A stretch of DNA of 64,000 bases, taken from Trileptium ribeirensis (lineage: Eukaryota > Nematoda > Enoplea > Enoplida > Thoracostomopsidae). The stretch covers positions 1 through 64,000 of the forward strand of contig JASANE010012417.1 of assembly GCA_030248225.1 (NCBI GenBank), in the 5' to 3' direction. The first letter of the stretch is position 1, and the number at the start of each line of letters is the position of its first letter. Made by a program: the position numbers and the translations under genes. Below, in pieces: positions 30,036 through 43,841 of the stretch. The notes below the pieces were generated by a model. The model worked only from the letters and a program-made list of their open reading frames with translations, was not told the origin of the DNA and searched no databases.

Positions 30036-33000
30036 TATGATTACTATTTTGCTTTTGGGTTTGCTGGCCATCCCTTTCACATTTAGCATATATTCGGATC
30101 TTTTCTCAGTCGGGCGTTTTGCCGGCAAATCCTTTTTTATTAGCAAAATTTTCCGTTGCTGCTGTTGGAATAATGTACGTATATTTCGAATATTCCGTGT
30201 TTAACGACCAACATCCATAACCGGCGCGTAAATGTCTGAAATTGTATGCCACCGTTTAACTATTACATGATAATAATAAAACATTTGTAACGCGTCTTTT
30301 TCACGGAAGCGTGACAAAAACGCAGAATATATTTTAGGTAAATATGTCATGTTGTAAACAATTCATATTAATGTAGCCGGGAACAGATGAGTTTTCAGCT
30401 TTGTCATGAACTGAGCTAAATCAAGGTTCGGAATTCGTAACGCACATATATAAAGACATAAATTGGATTATATACAAGCACTATGCCGAACGTGCGGTCT
30501 AGACTCTATGAAATAGCGATGACTCCAACGATGTCGTGCTCCTAATTCAAACGAGCCATTAACATCAATTTACTGATAGAAAAAATTGTAACGTCATAAA
30601 ATTTTAAAACGATCAACTTATAGTTTTAAAATAAAGCTGTTAGTTAACAACATTTGATAATTACATGCTTTAAAAAACAAGTAGTTGATAGCAGTTTTTA
30701 ATTACGTTATTATTATACTTTGAGAATTAATATTAACATCAACTATTATACCAAGCTTCGATAAGTTTTCAACCGTGACTATATTTTATAGAATAGATAA
30801 CTTTTAGGGGAGCTAGCGCAATTGTTGGGTAGTTTAGAAGATGGAGATACTACAAAATTGCGACCTAAGACTTTAATTATACCAAGGATTGTACAAGTGC
30901 TATAGAATTTTAGATCTGTAACAATGTCGTCAGTAATGCAATGTGCGATAGTAGTACAAATACGCACCCCTGCGGAAATCGAAGTTATGAAAAGTATTTC
31001 TAAATCAGGTCGTGGGAATACGGAAATCAAATAAAATACACAACTTATTTTTTCAATGGCAATTGTGTGTGAAACAAGTGTTACTTCTAAGTTTAGTGCA
31101 CTCGCGTAGAAATGAGCGCAGAAAAAAGAACATAAATGGTATGTAAAGTATGCTTTTACGATTAAACCGTGAAACACGCTTTACATGCGCATATCCGTGA
31201 GAGTGCTGTTAAGTGAGATTTATGGTTTTTAGTTTGGCAAAGATTTGTATCATTCCGAACTTAACTTAGGCTGCCCTATATTCACAGTTGTTCCCCACTG
31301 TCCGTTATACGTTGTCTGGCTATCAGAACTTGGTTTTTTCCGATGATGTATCGTTTTCGATCAATAATCGAGAGGCAAAACCTAGGTTTGTGGCTACTAG
31401 CCACTATATTAAGACCTCCGGCAATAACTCTTACTACGAAACACGTTATAGTAACTTACTGGAATCGAAAATTTGTCCTCGCTTCGTTTATGCCATCGTC
31501 TCGCATAAACTACATGGTTTTCAGATATATTAAACATGCATTGAAACAAAATACTACAATATTAACTGTTGGCTTCGTTTAAAATTTTTTTATAAATATA
31601 ACATATAAGATTATAAGTAAATTATAGATTGTAAGAAACATAAGTAATAATAGATGACAGATAAATGGATACAGTAAAATTTAGCTGTTCAGTTTAGAAA
31701 TATGTGTTTTGCAATCTTAAAGCAGAAATCTCGATATCATTGAAATTCTAAATCATTTCTTCAAAATCAAGATATAAAAAGACTAGGCCATGCAGAGTTA
31801 TACGTTCATGTTGTAATATTTTATGTGACATTTGTATTCTCAGCGTGATATCTACATATAAAAAGATTATTATTGGTTTTTTTAATATATAAGTTATTGA
31901 TATTTAATATATAAGTTATTGATCAAAGATTAATAAAATAGTATATTTTAGTCCTTAACTGTTTAAAATAACTAAACGTGGTGCGGGCTTTAATCAAAGC
32001 ACTGACGACTACCAGTTATAATATTCAAATATGATTATTGCTTAAACAATAATATATTGCGGCATTTATTAGCTTGTTTTGTAATTAATAGGTTGTTGAT
32101 GAGTAAAATTATTATAACCTTTATTAGTAAAACCAATAATTACTACTCAAACACAAAGTTAAGCTCATAAATCCCATATGAGTTGTCTCTATTTCTGAAA
32201 ACATATTAAAAAAACTACGAGAATGTGAAGATTACTGTTTGATTTTCCTTTGATTTTCATCATAATTTTAAGCTGAGAATAAGTTTTTAACCTAAGTCTT
32301 AACATTTAAGCTGAGTCTTTTATGCTCTTTGTAAGATCCATGCCTTCCATAAAAGATGTGGTACTACAAATACTGTCTTAGTAAAGACTTCTACCTAAGG
32401 GTTGCATACTAACTAGCCCTAGCCTTGGTCCTGTGCGACGAAAAGTTTAACTATTATGAACAGAAATGAAACAAATGTAACAAATTGAGGACGGGGGGGG
32501 ATTCTTGGTCACCTTGGCCAGAACAATCTACCACTAAACCCAGGGAACCACTAAGCCCAGGGACCTTGCGCACCTATGCCCTGCGTTTAAGCGGCCATGG
32601 TTATTTGTTAATATTGGAACAAAGCGAGCAAAACGAGCAGAGTTCCCACTGAGGCCGCTAGGAGGAAAAATCGTGAAAATATCTTTTTACCTGTTTCTGT
32701 CACTCATAACTCCATGTTAGGGTTTATGAATTTTGATATAACTTTTTTATCAGATAGCAGAAGTGACGAGGATATGAAGAGGACTTTTGGCAGCTCCTAC
32801 CCCATGTTTGGTGTTAAAATGAAAAAACAACTGATTTTTAATGGTTCTTTAAGTTGTTCTTTAACGGGTACCAGTCTTTCGCAGCTCATATCTTGTGACA
32901 CAGGTTTCGCTTTGAAAAACTGAGGCCTAAATTCTACTCATCGAGACCAAAAGGTTTGCAGATCACGACTTCTTATGGGATCACTCCCTGAGCCGTTCCG

Positions 33001-33874
33001 AACCTGAATATGTCCTAACTAAAACCTCGTCGACCCTTAATCCATCGAAAACAACTGAAAACGCACGAAGTATTAGTGCTAGTCTCTAGATTACCGCATT
33101 ATCGCCTCTAGCTTACCGAAAAACCTATACATAAAACATTCTTCATACCCTTTACGCAATACATAAAAAAGATACTGAAGACAAACTATATTTAGCAATT
33201 GGGTTCATTGAGCCTAATCCCATTGAAAGCACGAAAGGTGTAAAATATTTTAGCTGGACATTAGATAACCAAACCATCGTATTCAGCGCACCGAAAAACG
33301 TATATAGGTTACTCTTGATGCCCTGCAAGCAATAAATAATCACACAAATGAAAACTCACTAGATTTTGTAAATTGGGTTCGTCGACCGTAAAACCCTTGA
33401 GCCCTTATGAAAACGTATAACATAGTGAAGTTGTACTCTAAATAGCAAAACTATCGTATTCAGCGTGTTTCATACCTAAGAAACAATCGTTGCACAGTAA
33501 AAAGCCAAAAAAACATGAAGAAGTTTAAAAAATCGCTATTTCTGGCAAAGGGCCGACGAGGTTTTAGTATTTTCAGTGGGTTCACGGTTACAGAGGTTTT
33601 AGTATAGTATATACATTCAAACATAAAGCCTGTTGCAAGGGGATTTCACAAAATTACCACTTGATGAAACCACGCTCGCTCCATTTCACAATCGCTTGAG
33701 ATCTACTAGACTATTTTATTGTTAGAAAAGCTGATCTACTTACTGCTTCCAATATGTCCATTCATTACCTTATTCAACGCACACAGACAGGAATTTTGAT
33801 CAAATTCTAACACTTCGTACGGTTGAGTTAACTCGTCGTCGGGAAGGTCCGAATATACAAACACAACATTAGTA
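30036..33874. other. Long AT-rich stretch, no clear genes
   Basis: It holds an unrecognised minus-strand frame of 132 codons (30779-31177) with several hydrophobic stretches and no motif. It also has a short perfect tandem repeat, AATATATAAGTTATTGAT, at about 31884-31925, and a G run at 32494-32501. Nothing else could be supported. Confidence 0.45.
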
Positions 33875-33972
33875 CAATTGTATTCTGTTCCTATGGTGCA
33901 TACAAGACTTTAATGGCAGTGTTCTGCTTTTGAAACGCGTTCGTACGACTCAAGAATAAATAGTCATTAAAT
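33875..33972 (+). repeat. Dispersed ~100-bp repeat, copy 2
   Basis: The most diverged of the three copies (CCTATGGTGCATACAAGACT ... TTTTGAAACGCGTTCGTACG), with a deletion of about 8 bases in the middle. Confidence 0.75.
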
Positions 33973-36900
33973 GTCCTCCTCAAAGAATTTTAACTAGCAT
34001 TCGTAGCGCATTCCTACATCTTTCTACGCCAACCTAAATTTAAATAAGGAAATGAATAATATGCTTCTTTTTGTGCGAGCCCTACTGTTTAAATGTGTAG
34101 CCCCGCCTGATTCGTGTACCTAAGGAACTTTACTTTCGCGTTCGGTAGTCTAGTAGTGATCATGATCATGTATGCGCGAATTGAGTGAGGGAAAAAGCGC
34201 TGTAAATGTGCGTGTCGAGACGGTCCAAGACGTACAATGCCGGACCGGGTCGGACTACGTTATCATTCGGGTCTGGCCTAAAAGTCGAAATAGATTAATG
34301 GACGGTCGTGGCTAATCTAGCTGTCAAGACACACTGGTGTAAAAGATTAAGGACCGCTCCTGCATTCAATTCTCAATAAAATACTGTACGAGAGCAATTT
34401 CAAATATTCAAGAATTCGAGTTGCAAAAAAAACAAAAAATCCCAAACCTAGCGGTGTAACGGCTATGGCAACTTCTCAACGTCCGTTGCACTTCTAGTGC
34501 ACTAAATTGGAGAAAATTCGGGAATTTTGTATCGAACCCGCAGGAAGCTACGTTGAAAAGGATGGTAATTCTCAATAACTCTATGTAATTCTCAATAATT
34601 TAAGAATGGTAATTCTTAAAATAATATTATTTTATAGCAAAATTTGCAGCATTTATATATGTATTATATTTTCTGTCAGCTAAGATATGTTTTTATATAA
34701 CAAGGCTAGGATTCAGGATTTCGACTTCAATATTTTGCCTCGTTTATTTTTAACTGATTAAACACCCCAATATTCAGGTTAGTTGGGCAGTTGCCGACGG
34801 AGGCGCTTAGTGCATAAGTGAACATATGAAAATGCCTCGTCTAAAAATCCCACAATTTTCAGCTGTAAACGCTATTAATAAAGAAGCGTTTTGTGTTCTG
34901 TATAATTCCAAAAAAATATGTACGTGCCATTTTAAACAAGCATATGGTAAACAATTAAATTTAATCTTCGAAAGTGTGCGTTGAGAAATAGTCAAAATGT
35001 GTAACGAATACCGCCGACAAACCGATATTATAAGTAATCCTTTCCGTCAAGGCTTGTAATCAACAAACATAAATCACCACATTCAATTTATTTTCGCGTT
35101 TACATTAATGCCTCTCTTATTCTAAGCGGGCGCATCATCTACATTAATATTGGATACTGTAAAACTATATACAGGATTCCGTATCGTTGCTTCCAGGATC
35201 AAATATTTTACCATTTTCTCTTATTGTAGACTAGATACTATTATAGCAGATTGAACATATTGTTCTATTCTAGTAACACATAATAGTTCTGTAGCTTTTA
35301 TAATAATTAAAATACGATCGCAACTTATAACAGATGTAAGCGGTGGACCTACCCCATTCTGTTAGCTATATATTTACTAGTTTATTGTGAAATTTATTTA
35401 TGCTTACATATATTCATAATCGTCTTATATAGTTGTTTTACTAGTAAATTGACTTGATTTGATTAGTATCAGCATTAGCATTAGTAGTTTAGTATCTGTA
35501 GCTTTGGATATTAATATGTCAATTTAACATTCAAACATAATTCAAGCGAAATATGTTCCTAGTTATTAATAAAGTTGTTTCAGCTATGGGATCAGACGTG
35601 ATATGTTGGCATTAACGCCAGAAACAACACCCATTACACTAAGTCTAATACTGTGAGTATGTGTTATATTAATAAACTTTCTCATTTGTTTTGTTATTTG
35701 AGATATTTTATTTATTTTAATTGTGAAATCATATTTCCAATTTGAACATCAAATATTCCTAATAATAACTTAATTCTTAACAGAGATAACTTAGCAATTA
35801 AAACACAGATTCTAATATGTTAAAGAAATATCAATATCGATACTTGAAATTCGAAAAATAAGGTGAATTGTCTGGAATGCGGTAAAAAAACTTCATGCCG
35901 TTAGAGCTAAGCCGTAAGGGATCATAATTTAACTCAAGTTCTACAGTGCACACTTGTAATGAACTTCGTTTACATTATTATTGAGTGTTTCTGTGTTGCG
36001 AAACATATATTTTCAAATCAAGATATCACACAGCTATCACTGGGCAAAAACAACTTTGCTTAATTCTAATTCAAGAATTTGTTAACAAGTCCATACCAAA
36101 TTATTTGCAATGCTTAAACATTTTAAGAAGGTCAAATTGACAGATCTGTATATTAACTGATGGAAAACAAAATATATTTTAATAAAATCATGTACAGTCC
36201 ATCTTACAAAGTGTCCCATTTTAAGCTGATATTTAACTCGGTGTTGAAATGAGAGAGCTCCGATATTATCCTGGACTCAAAGCTGTGGCGGCTTAATAAA
36301 TCCTAATTAAAACCATCTTCATAAAAATATTATATATTATTTATATTTAATAAAGAATATAAATGTTCAACCAAATTTTAGTATCATTTTCTGTAACTTG
36401 TAATATTTGGTTTTTGCTTCACAAAAGAAATGGCGCTGTAGCTGACCCATTCTCCGTTTTGTGTTTCAACAAGCTTGGGAATCACATTTTGGGAAACGAG
36501 TGAGCGATTTTTGAGATATAAAATGCTGATAACGCATGGACCCTACTTCATAATGTATCATTGGAAAGCACGAAGGTTGTAGTTGTGGATTTGACTATGA
36601 CAAATTGCTTAACGTTTAGTAAACCCCAACTTGTTTAATAGTTATGGCCTTCGATTTGAATTACTGTATATTTAGCTTATAGTAATTATTCAATTTTTAA
36701 ATAAAATTAAAAATTGTATATTCGTATATAACTATTGGAATGACTATAAATTTGAGCTACCATTTGCTTTTACCATCACTTGGCTTGGCAAACCTAAGGA
36801 ATAGTCAAGGTCTTACATCAATACTTTCTTTCAGATGATGAAATCAAGTTTTACAGATACTGCCGCTACTCTGAGGTCCCAGCTAATAGTGTAATTCGTT

Positions 36901-37096
36901 AGCAAATTAATAGATTGAAAAAATTGTGTGCAAACCACTCCAACAGTATAAAATACAAACATTTGATTTTGCTTTCAGCTTCTCGGTTGTATCAGGGTAT
37001 TCGGTTCTGGTTCAGCTGCAGTTGATCGACTTCCCAATTTATATATTCAGCTAATTTGGACTGCTAATCTATCTGAAAAACAACCACCAGTGATGA
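33973..37096. other. AT-rich sequence without supported features
   Basis: 34130-34330 is somewhat richer in G+C. Frames are under 65 codons. No repeat of other window parts was noticed. Confidence 0.45.
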
Positions 37097-37180
37097 TTAT
37101 GAAGAACCGGTGTGGATTCGAACCCAGGCTTCCAGTTGGCAAAGCTTGTGCCATATCACTACAGCAGACGCCCTGACCAA
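37097..37180 (-). mobile_element. tRNA-like head of a SINE
   Basis: The minus strand has an A-box-like TGTAGTGATATGG and a perfect B box GGTTCGAATCC spaced as in a tRNA. The acceptor stem does not pair, so this is a tRNA-derived retroposon head rather than a gene. It differs from the tRNA-like part of the MITE at 16886. The body would extend left of 37097; its end is not defined. Confidence 0.55.
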
Positions 37181-38847
37181 CCCGGATGTAGGTACGCTAC
37201 GTACACTAGCGTAGTTAGGCGCTACGTTGATCCATTGTGAATCTGAGGAGCGCACCTGCTTGCAACGCGGACTTCCTCACCGTAATCTGACGGAGGACTC
37301 AGTAGGTATTGAATATTATCCCCGTCGACCCAAATCCACGTAGACTTGATGTAAATTTTAATTTAAAAACGCAGACCCAATTTTAAAATCACTCTCAAAT
37401 TCTGTTCCCCAGCAAAAATATGCGATAAAAAACTCTGAAAACTCAAAAAAACAGTAGTTGCCTTACTGATGATAACCGATTGATGATTGGATGAAACAGC
37501 GAAATTGAATGTTTCAATTCCTATTGGTTGCCTCTCTCTCGAACAAACTGATATTGTATCAACCTCAAACTACAATATTGCAATAATTCTCCTATTACTC
37601 TATTGACTGTGACTACTACTACTACTACTAATGACTACGCTTAGGCAACGTTTGTCATTTTGAAGGGATAAAAATGTCATTTATTCTAATCCTTTATTTT
37701 CAAGAATGCCTATTACTACTAATAAATAAGGAAAGAAGATTAAGAAACAGTGAGTGAGGAGCGTGAGAGATGAAAGCGGTTCGAACTGAAGACTATTCCC
37801 GAACACGAACCACGGTTTTCTCAATAGGCATAGTGGTTTTTGGTTTCTGGTTTTAGACTTTGGGTGCTACTGCGTCAATTATAGCTTAGGAATTTAGCAA
37901 TACAACTGTTCATACTGATTTTATTTTATTTAGTACAACATAAAAGTTAGCAATTGTATTAAATGTGATATATTTTTTGTGAGTTGTGAAAATTTTGGCT
38001 ACAACCTGCCTCACACATTATCATTTATCAATTAATCATTGGTTGGTTGTCTCTTTCAGTTTTGAATTGTTGACTAGATGACAGTACCCCCATGAAAATT
38101 TGACGGCAAGCACTTTTAGACTAATGGATCGCTGTGGTGGTGACAGTGTATATTAAGTCTAACTTTAACGAATACCTCCTACCAATATTGTTCATTTCTT
38201 CTATATCACAGTTCACTTGAATTAGCAATTACAAATTTATTGTCTGATTTTTTGTAAAATTGCCTTAATAAATTGTTATCGTTATAATATATTATTTTTA
38301 GATTAGATACCACAGTATTCATATTACTGATTTTCATACATATGTAATACTCTTCTCACTGAGATTATTTGGAAATGTATACAATTTGTGGTTACATTTT
38401 TTATAGTTCAGTACGCCCGAGTTGCTAATTCTTATTTCTCATTTTACATTACAATGACTATGTTTACACTGAGTGCTAATCAAGTTAATTTCGTACATAT
38501 AATCTTTATGACTTGTTACATTTTAATTGATTACAAGGATATATCACAATAACGTGGTGAAACTTATATGTCGCAATAACCGTTAAATTCTCAAGTCATA
38601 ATCAACTTATGACCTGTTTTATAACATAGCAAAAAGTTTAGCTGGGAAGAACTCTGACTTTGTTAGTGTTGCCCTCAACAGGCTAGTCTGACGATTGCAA
38701 GCAGTAAAAATGTTTTGCACCTGCAAACTGATGGAAGGGGTTGGGGACATGGAAAAACCAATGGAACAGTGTTAGGAATTCATTTCAGTGTTTCTCGTAA
38801 TTACTATTTTCAAAGTGCATTAGGTCGTCCCCAATGCACTCTTATAA
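37181..38847. other. Unassigned sequence with (ACT)n
   Basis: The 37181-37340 flank of the SINE head is GC-richer and may belong to it. A short ACT triplet run is at 37613-37631. No coding signal. Confidence 0.45.
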
Positions 38848-39106
38848 AAACAACAACAACAATAAATTTTATTAAGAATTTATACCAGTAGTCGAGAGAT
38901 CAGCGTAAAGGGGGTTGCTCTAGCGTTAAGGCCGTCATAGTGAGCCCAAAATAGAGGCAATGGCTTACTAATGCTCGCTACTGTTAACAAAAACAATATG
39001 CATTAGAAATTTATAAAACAGAAGAATATATAATTACAATAAGTCTATATTCTTAATAAAGTTCAAACAGAAAGGGAGCAAAATCTCCACTTACATCTGA
39101 GTCAAA
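38848..39106 (-). mobile_element. 3' UTR fragment of the outer LINE family
   Basis: Reverse complement of 46700-46980: (TTG)n tail, then TTTTATTAAGAATTTAT, CGAGAGATCAGCG, AAGGCCGTCATAGTGAGCCC and the AAAGGGAGCAAAATC string. A 5'-truncated insertion containing only the 3' end. Confidence 0.85.
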
Positions 39107-39223
39107 GGTTTCACTCTTGCTATTTTTAAGTCAAACCCATACATTCTAGTGAACAAAAGAATATAATCAGCGTTTATTAGTTTTTATGCTATAATTCGGA
39201 TTCCGCCGTTAAATCAACAAAGG

Positions 39224-39634
39224 TATGAAGTACCCATATTATTGTAGAGATACGTACACCAATTTAAAGACTCAGAGACGTTGCAAGAGGCAGGCGAAAA
39301 ACTGGATATAAAATGCAAATAACCGGACGCTCCAATTTTTTGTACAGCCTTACTCAACTTTATGAAGTACCCATATTATTGCAGAGATACGTACACAAAT
39401 TTAAAGACTCAGAGACGTTGCAAGAGGCAGGCGAAAAACTGGATATAAAATGCAAATAACCGGACGCTCCAATTTTTTGTACAGCCTTACTCAACTTTAT
39501 GAAGTACCCATATTATTGCAGCGATACGTACACAAATTTAAAGACTCAGAGACGTTGCAAGAGGCAGGCGAAAAACTGGATATAAAATGCAAATAACCGG
39601 ACGCTCCAATTTTCTGTACAGCCTTACTCAACTT
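39224..39634. repeat. Three tandem copies of a 137-bp unit
   Basis: TATGAAGTACCCATATTATT starts at 39224, 39361 and 39498, and the copies differ at only a few positions. The unit contains GAGACGTTGCAAGAGGCAGG and an AATAACCGGACGCTCC segment. Confidence 0.95.
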
Positions 39635-40274
39635 TTAAAGGGTTTACTACGCTTTTGAAGCGAATATTCGACACTTTAAAAATTTCTTGGGCTTATGCTC
39701 TCGCTTCCCGAGGTCCGTAGGCTTAGAGGGATAGATGATTTCAAGGCGGCTAGGCCAGTAGTGTGATCACTATTTTTCAGCATTCCCTCCAAATTTCCCT
39801 CATAACTGTCATTTTTCGTAATTTTTCCCATAAATTGGCTAAACGTTTTCGTGGAAATTTGGATGTGTGGTACGAACCCAAATCGGGTAAATTTGACTTA
39901 AGGCAATGTGACACAGAAGACACAACTCCCATGCCCGTTTAAATAAACCTCTGAAACTATTCGAAAGCAAGGGAAGGGTTATATCGTAAAATTGCCGGGG
40001 TCATAATGATAAAATCCTATTTTTGCTGAAAAGTGGGCCGTACTCCCCACCCCATCCCTACCTCGTATGCCCCTGCAGATCCCAACATGTTGGCCTACCC
40101 GTATATGATACATTGATAACCTTTTCTTGTTGTTATCTAATTTGAAAATAACGCACTAACGATTTACTCAGGTGTTATATTTATTGAAAGCTAAAAATAG
40201 AGCCCGATACTGACTTGTCATCAAAAGGAACTCCATATTTCTGCAAACGACCTATGTGTCAATGTTGCAACAAG
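39635..40274. other. Unassigned sequence
   Basis: 39700-40080 is less AT-rich and includes CCCCACCCC; no coding or repeat identity found. Confidence 0.45.
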
Positions 40275-40340
40275 AACCAACAACAAATTTTATTAAGAAT
40301 TTGTGCCAGTAGGCGAGAGATCAGCGTAACGGGGGCTCAA
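40275..40340 (-). mobile_element. Terminal scrap of the outer LINE family
   Basis: AACAACAAATTTTATTAAGA and CGAGAGATCAGCGTAACGGG match the reverse complement of 46900-46970. Only the last ~65 bases are present. Confidence 0.75.
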
Positions 40341-40949
40341 GTAAAGTGAAGTCAATTATTGTTTATTAACATCATCATACGTTATAATGACATATGTACG
40401 TACCCCTAACAGTACAAAAAAGTTGCCCAATAATATGTTGCCTAACGAATTCTTATAGATTGCCTGTTCAAACCTGCTCGGTGGGTTATGGGTCCACTTG
40501 AAAAATTTTTCCTAAAATTTCAAAATCCTGAGTCCACATTTTGTGTTAAAATGTTAGTGTTGCTTTGTGTTAAAACGTTATTGTTATGTGTTAAATTGTT
40601 AATGGTAAGATGTTAGTTAATGTAAACGCAAATTAAATGAAAAAATTCTTGGATACTACCTTCGGTATAATCGCCTTCTTTGGTAAGATATAAGCGCTTA
40701 CTACCTTTATGTCGTTATTTTTTAGTATATATAAACCCATTCTAAATTAGAAATATTTAGCGTTGGGTTTACCCTAGGTAATAGCAACTATTAATTTTTT
40801 CGCTGCTGGGTAACCTTTGAATAAACTAAGTAACTGATGCAGCAATCTTAATATTTTTTCAGTGGTTGAACAATCTAGCAAGCCGCATGTGCTAGCATAA
40901 TCGTGATCCAAGTCGAACTTACAAAAGTTTACTGTTTACTGTGCAGAAC
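40341..40949. other. Unassigned AT-rich sequence
   Basis: Precedes the LINE nest. 40545-40620 repeats GTGTTAAA/GTTA motifs loosely. Confidence 0.45.
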
Positions 40950-42416
40950 AACACAGGAACAATCGTTCGCACTGTGTGGTGCTCAATGAAAACTTAGTAG
41001 TTTTCAAAGTTTGCGTTCGACAACATGGGCGTCTCGTCGGTGGAAAGAGATATCCTGTAAATTATGAATTTGTGAATGATGCCCATGGTAAACTCTCGGT
41101 TCAGGTAAAACTGAGGAGGGGAGCAAAATCACAAAAATACTCAGATCAAAATGTGCTAAAGTGCGAGTATTTCAACGCTCACACCATCTGCAACAATATG
41201 AACGAACTTCAAATGTTGCTTGAACCGAGTGTTTAGTTTGTTATAGCGGTCACTAAAACCTGCCTACGTAATGATGTCCCGGATAGCATGATTACCACAA
41301 GCAAGTATAGAGTTATTCGTAAGAATAGAACAAACCGAAGAGGTGGGGTGTACCTGTTTTTGTATCTGAATTTCTAAAATTCTGTCCTGTTCAGCATCTT
41401 ACTTTTGACAGTTCAGAAATAATTGCGATCGACGTTTTATCAGACACCAACATAAGGTTTACGTGGACCCGCCAAGCTGTACATATGAATACACTGAGCG
41501 GCTTGCATTAGCTTTCTGCCACATAACTAATGTGAAATGGCCTGTGGTAATACTTGGAGATTTTAATTTGCCGCATATAGACAGGCAATATCTTAGCTTT
41601 GCTGTAACGCCAGAGTATCAGTCATTCTTTAGTGGTATAGCACAGGCAGGACTTCTGCACTTGTCTCTTTTCCCACGAGAGGAAATAATATTTTGGACTT
41701 AATTCTTACTAATTCACCCATGACAGTTAGTGGGATGACAGCTGCGAACCTTTCTCGGGTTCGAACCATTTGTCAATCGATTTTCATGTATATGGAAAAA
41801 TAGGTATATGGAAAAATATCTTCTTTTGAAAACCAAAGCGACCCCGAATTTGATTTTAGAAAAGCTGATTTTCAAAAACTGAATAAATTTCTTTTATCTG
41901 TTGATTTTATTCAAATGTTCTGTTCATTGTATGATGTAAACGATATTTGGTGTCTTTTCTATAATATTTTGCTATTTGGTTGCGAGCTGTTTGTTCCTAA
42001 GAAGACCCTATACCGCTCTATGACCAAACCGAAATATCCTTCTTAAATCCAGCGAATTGCGCGCGAGAAAGCTAAACATTGGAAACAGCAAACGCACCGG
42101 AGATTTTTCCGAATATAAAAAGGTGACCAGAAAATGGTGTAAAGAAATTACAAAATTGATGCAAACCCAGGAAAGCAAAATTCTAAAATCACGCGACAGA
42201 AACTACCTTTTTTAGTATATTAATAAGCTTTGTTTCTCGAAAGTTGGTGTTGGTGTGTTAAAAACCGTGTCAGGCGAAATACTTATTGAAGATAGTTAGT
42301 CGCAGCGAACTACTCGCTTCCAGTCAAGCCAGTGTATTCATTACCGATGACGGAAACACGCTACTAACCGCTTGCAATATAGGCAGCCATAAATTATCTT
42401 GGTTGCCCTTTACGCC
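40950..42416 (+). mobile_element. Outer LINE, 5' part (ORF1 end, endonuclease, start of RT)
   Basis: Homologous pieces in order: the ORF1 C-terminus (VLNENLVVFK...GGKRYPVNYEF), the endonuclease start (CEYFNAHTICNNMNELQMLL), TKTCLRNDVPDSM, NRTNRRGGV, then the endonuclease GDFNLPHID segment. The pre-RT region follows up to about 42416 (ASSQASVFITDDGN...SWLPFTP). Each aligns with the corresponding part of the inner LINE (for example GKRYPVEYSF, GDFNFPQINW, ASVFVSDND...SWVSFSP). Frames are broken by several stops and shifts. Confidence 0.8.
41463..41702 (+). pseudogene. Endonuclease fragment of the outer LINE
   Basis: 79-codon frame with VVILGDFNLPHID, the conserved Asp/Asn block of the exonuclease-endonuclease-phosphatase fold used by LINE ORF2 to nick target DNA. 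The N-terminal endonuclease part (41140-41380) is in other frames. Confidence 0.8.
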
Positions 42417-42419
42417 CTT

Positions 42420-43024
42420 ACACGTTTATATAGCGTTTATACAAATTTCGGTCCCAATATCAATACAGCTGAGGGAGACCCACATCGCCGATGTCTGGTT
42501 ATTAAGGGACTCACAGAAATTGATCACGATCACGACCTCAAAACAGCCACTGAAATTGTCCAGTATTTGGACCAGAGTGCTGCTGTGGAATCAGTCTTCA
42601 GAATGGGGACAATTGAATCGAAAAGGCAGCGACCTGAATCAGTTTCTAATTCAAAAAATTCAATTCCTCGACTGCTTAAAGTAAGATTGTACTCCTCTAC
42701 CGTGGTGAAGTCTGTGCTGCGTGAAGCCCACAATCTGAAAAGCAGCGAACAGTGGAAAGGAATTTTTCTCCGGCGTTCAATGACAACCGAAGAGCGAATT
42801 CGTCTATCACTATTGTACAAAAAGGCTCAGAGTCTGAATTCCGAACTCAATAATGATCCCGAAATCGCACCAAATATGTCGTTTTGAACGAAAAACTGTT
42901 TGTGTATAAGGGATGTTTTATGAATGACAACAACCTATGTGTTGGCAAAAGGTATCCGGTAGAATATTCTTTTGAAGGAGATGGTAGAAACATATCAGTT
43001 AACGTCAACAGCTGTATGGCGAGT
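42420..43024 (+). pseudogene. ORF1 of the inner LINE, 5'-truncated and frameshifted
   Basis: The frame 42399-42887 has DPHRRCLVIKGLTEIDHDHD, then VFRMGTIESKR and LLKVRLYSSTVVKSVLREAH. This pattern resembles RNA-recognition-like ORF1 proteins of CR1/L2-type LINEs, which bind element RNA. At about 42870 the frame shifts, and the C-terminal KYVVLNEKLFVYKG...GKRYPVEYSFEGDG continues in another frame to a stop near 43024. Confidence 0.7.
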
Positions 43025-43029
43025 TGAAC

Positions 43030-43740
43030 TCATTATTCTAGTTCGGAAAACTAGATATGGGGGCGAGTCGTACGCGTACAAATGCTTCTCCAATACCCTG
43101 CAAACTAGCTAATGCGCGAAGCTTAGCAAATAAAGTAACAATATTGGAGTGCCTTCTTAACAGTAGAAACTTTAAAATAATTGCTTTCTGTGAAACATGG
43201 TTACACGACGAATTTACAAACTCAATGATTAACTGTCCAGAGTTTTTAGTGTTCCGCAAAGATAGGGCAAAATCCCGTGGAGGAGGAGTTGCCATCTTTG
43301 TTCATTACTCTGTGAAATCATTGCCTGTTAATTGTTCTAACATAAATTTACAGATTGTATGCGTAGATTTATATATTACCAAATAAGCATAGATTAATAT
43401 GTGTTTACAGACCTCCTAATAGCACTCTTGAATATACAGCAGATCTAATTGATCAGATGAACGAGCTTTGCCAAGTGAACTGCCCAATAACTCTATTGGG
43501 CGACTTCAACTTTCCTCAAATAAACTGGAGCTCGCTAACATGGACTAGCTATGGCCAAGCTGCTATGTTTGCAGAATTTGCTATGGAAAAGGTTTTACTC
43601 AATTGGTTCAGTTTACTACGCGGGGAGCCTACACGCTCGACGTAGTCTTAACAAATTCATTGTTGAATGTTAGCAATGTCTCACAAGGCGATATGTTTTC
43701 CGATCACATATCTAAATTGATTTCTATATTGTAGGTAATA
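43030..43740 (+). pseudogene. ORF2 endonuclease domain of the inner LINE
   Basis: Segments in order: ANARSLANKVTILECLL, FCETWLHDEF (catalytic Glu region), KSRGGGVAIFV, then after a frameshift near 43385 VYRPPNSTLEYTADLIDQMN and TLLGDFNFPQINW. After a second frameshift near 43640 come VVLTNSLLNVSNVSQGD and SDH, with the catalytic His. At least two indels make it non-functional. Role: target-site nicking. Confidence 0.8.
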
Positions 43741-43841
43741 CGACTGGTGAACCTAGGTCTTGTATTGATATATATTATGACTATAGAAATACTGATTACT
43801 CTGTTATTTCAGATCATCTGTCTCAGTATAATTGGGATTAT

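Noticed and set aside
30779..31177. 132-codon ORF on the minus strand as a gene
   Set aside because: Unrecognised, AT-rich, no supporting context; length is attainable by chance in 64 kb.
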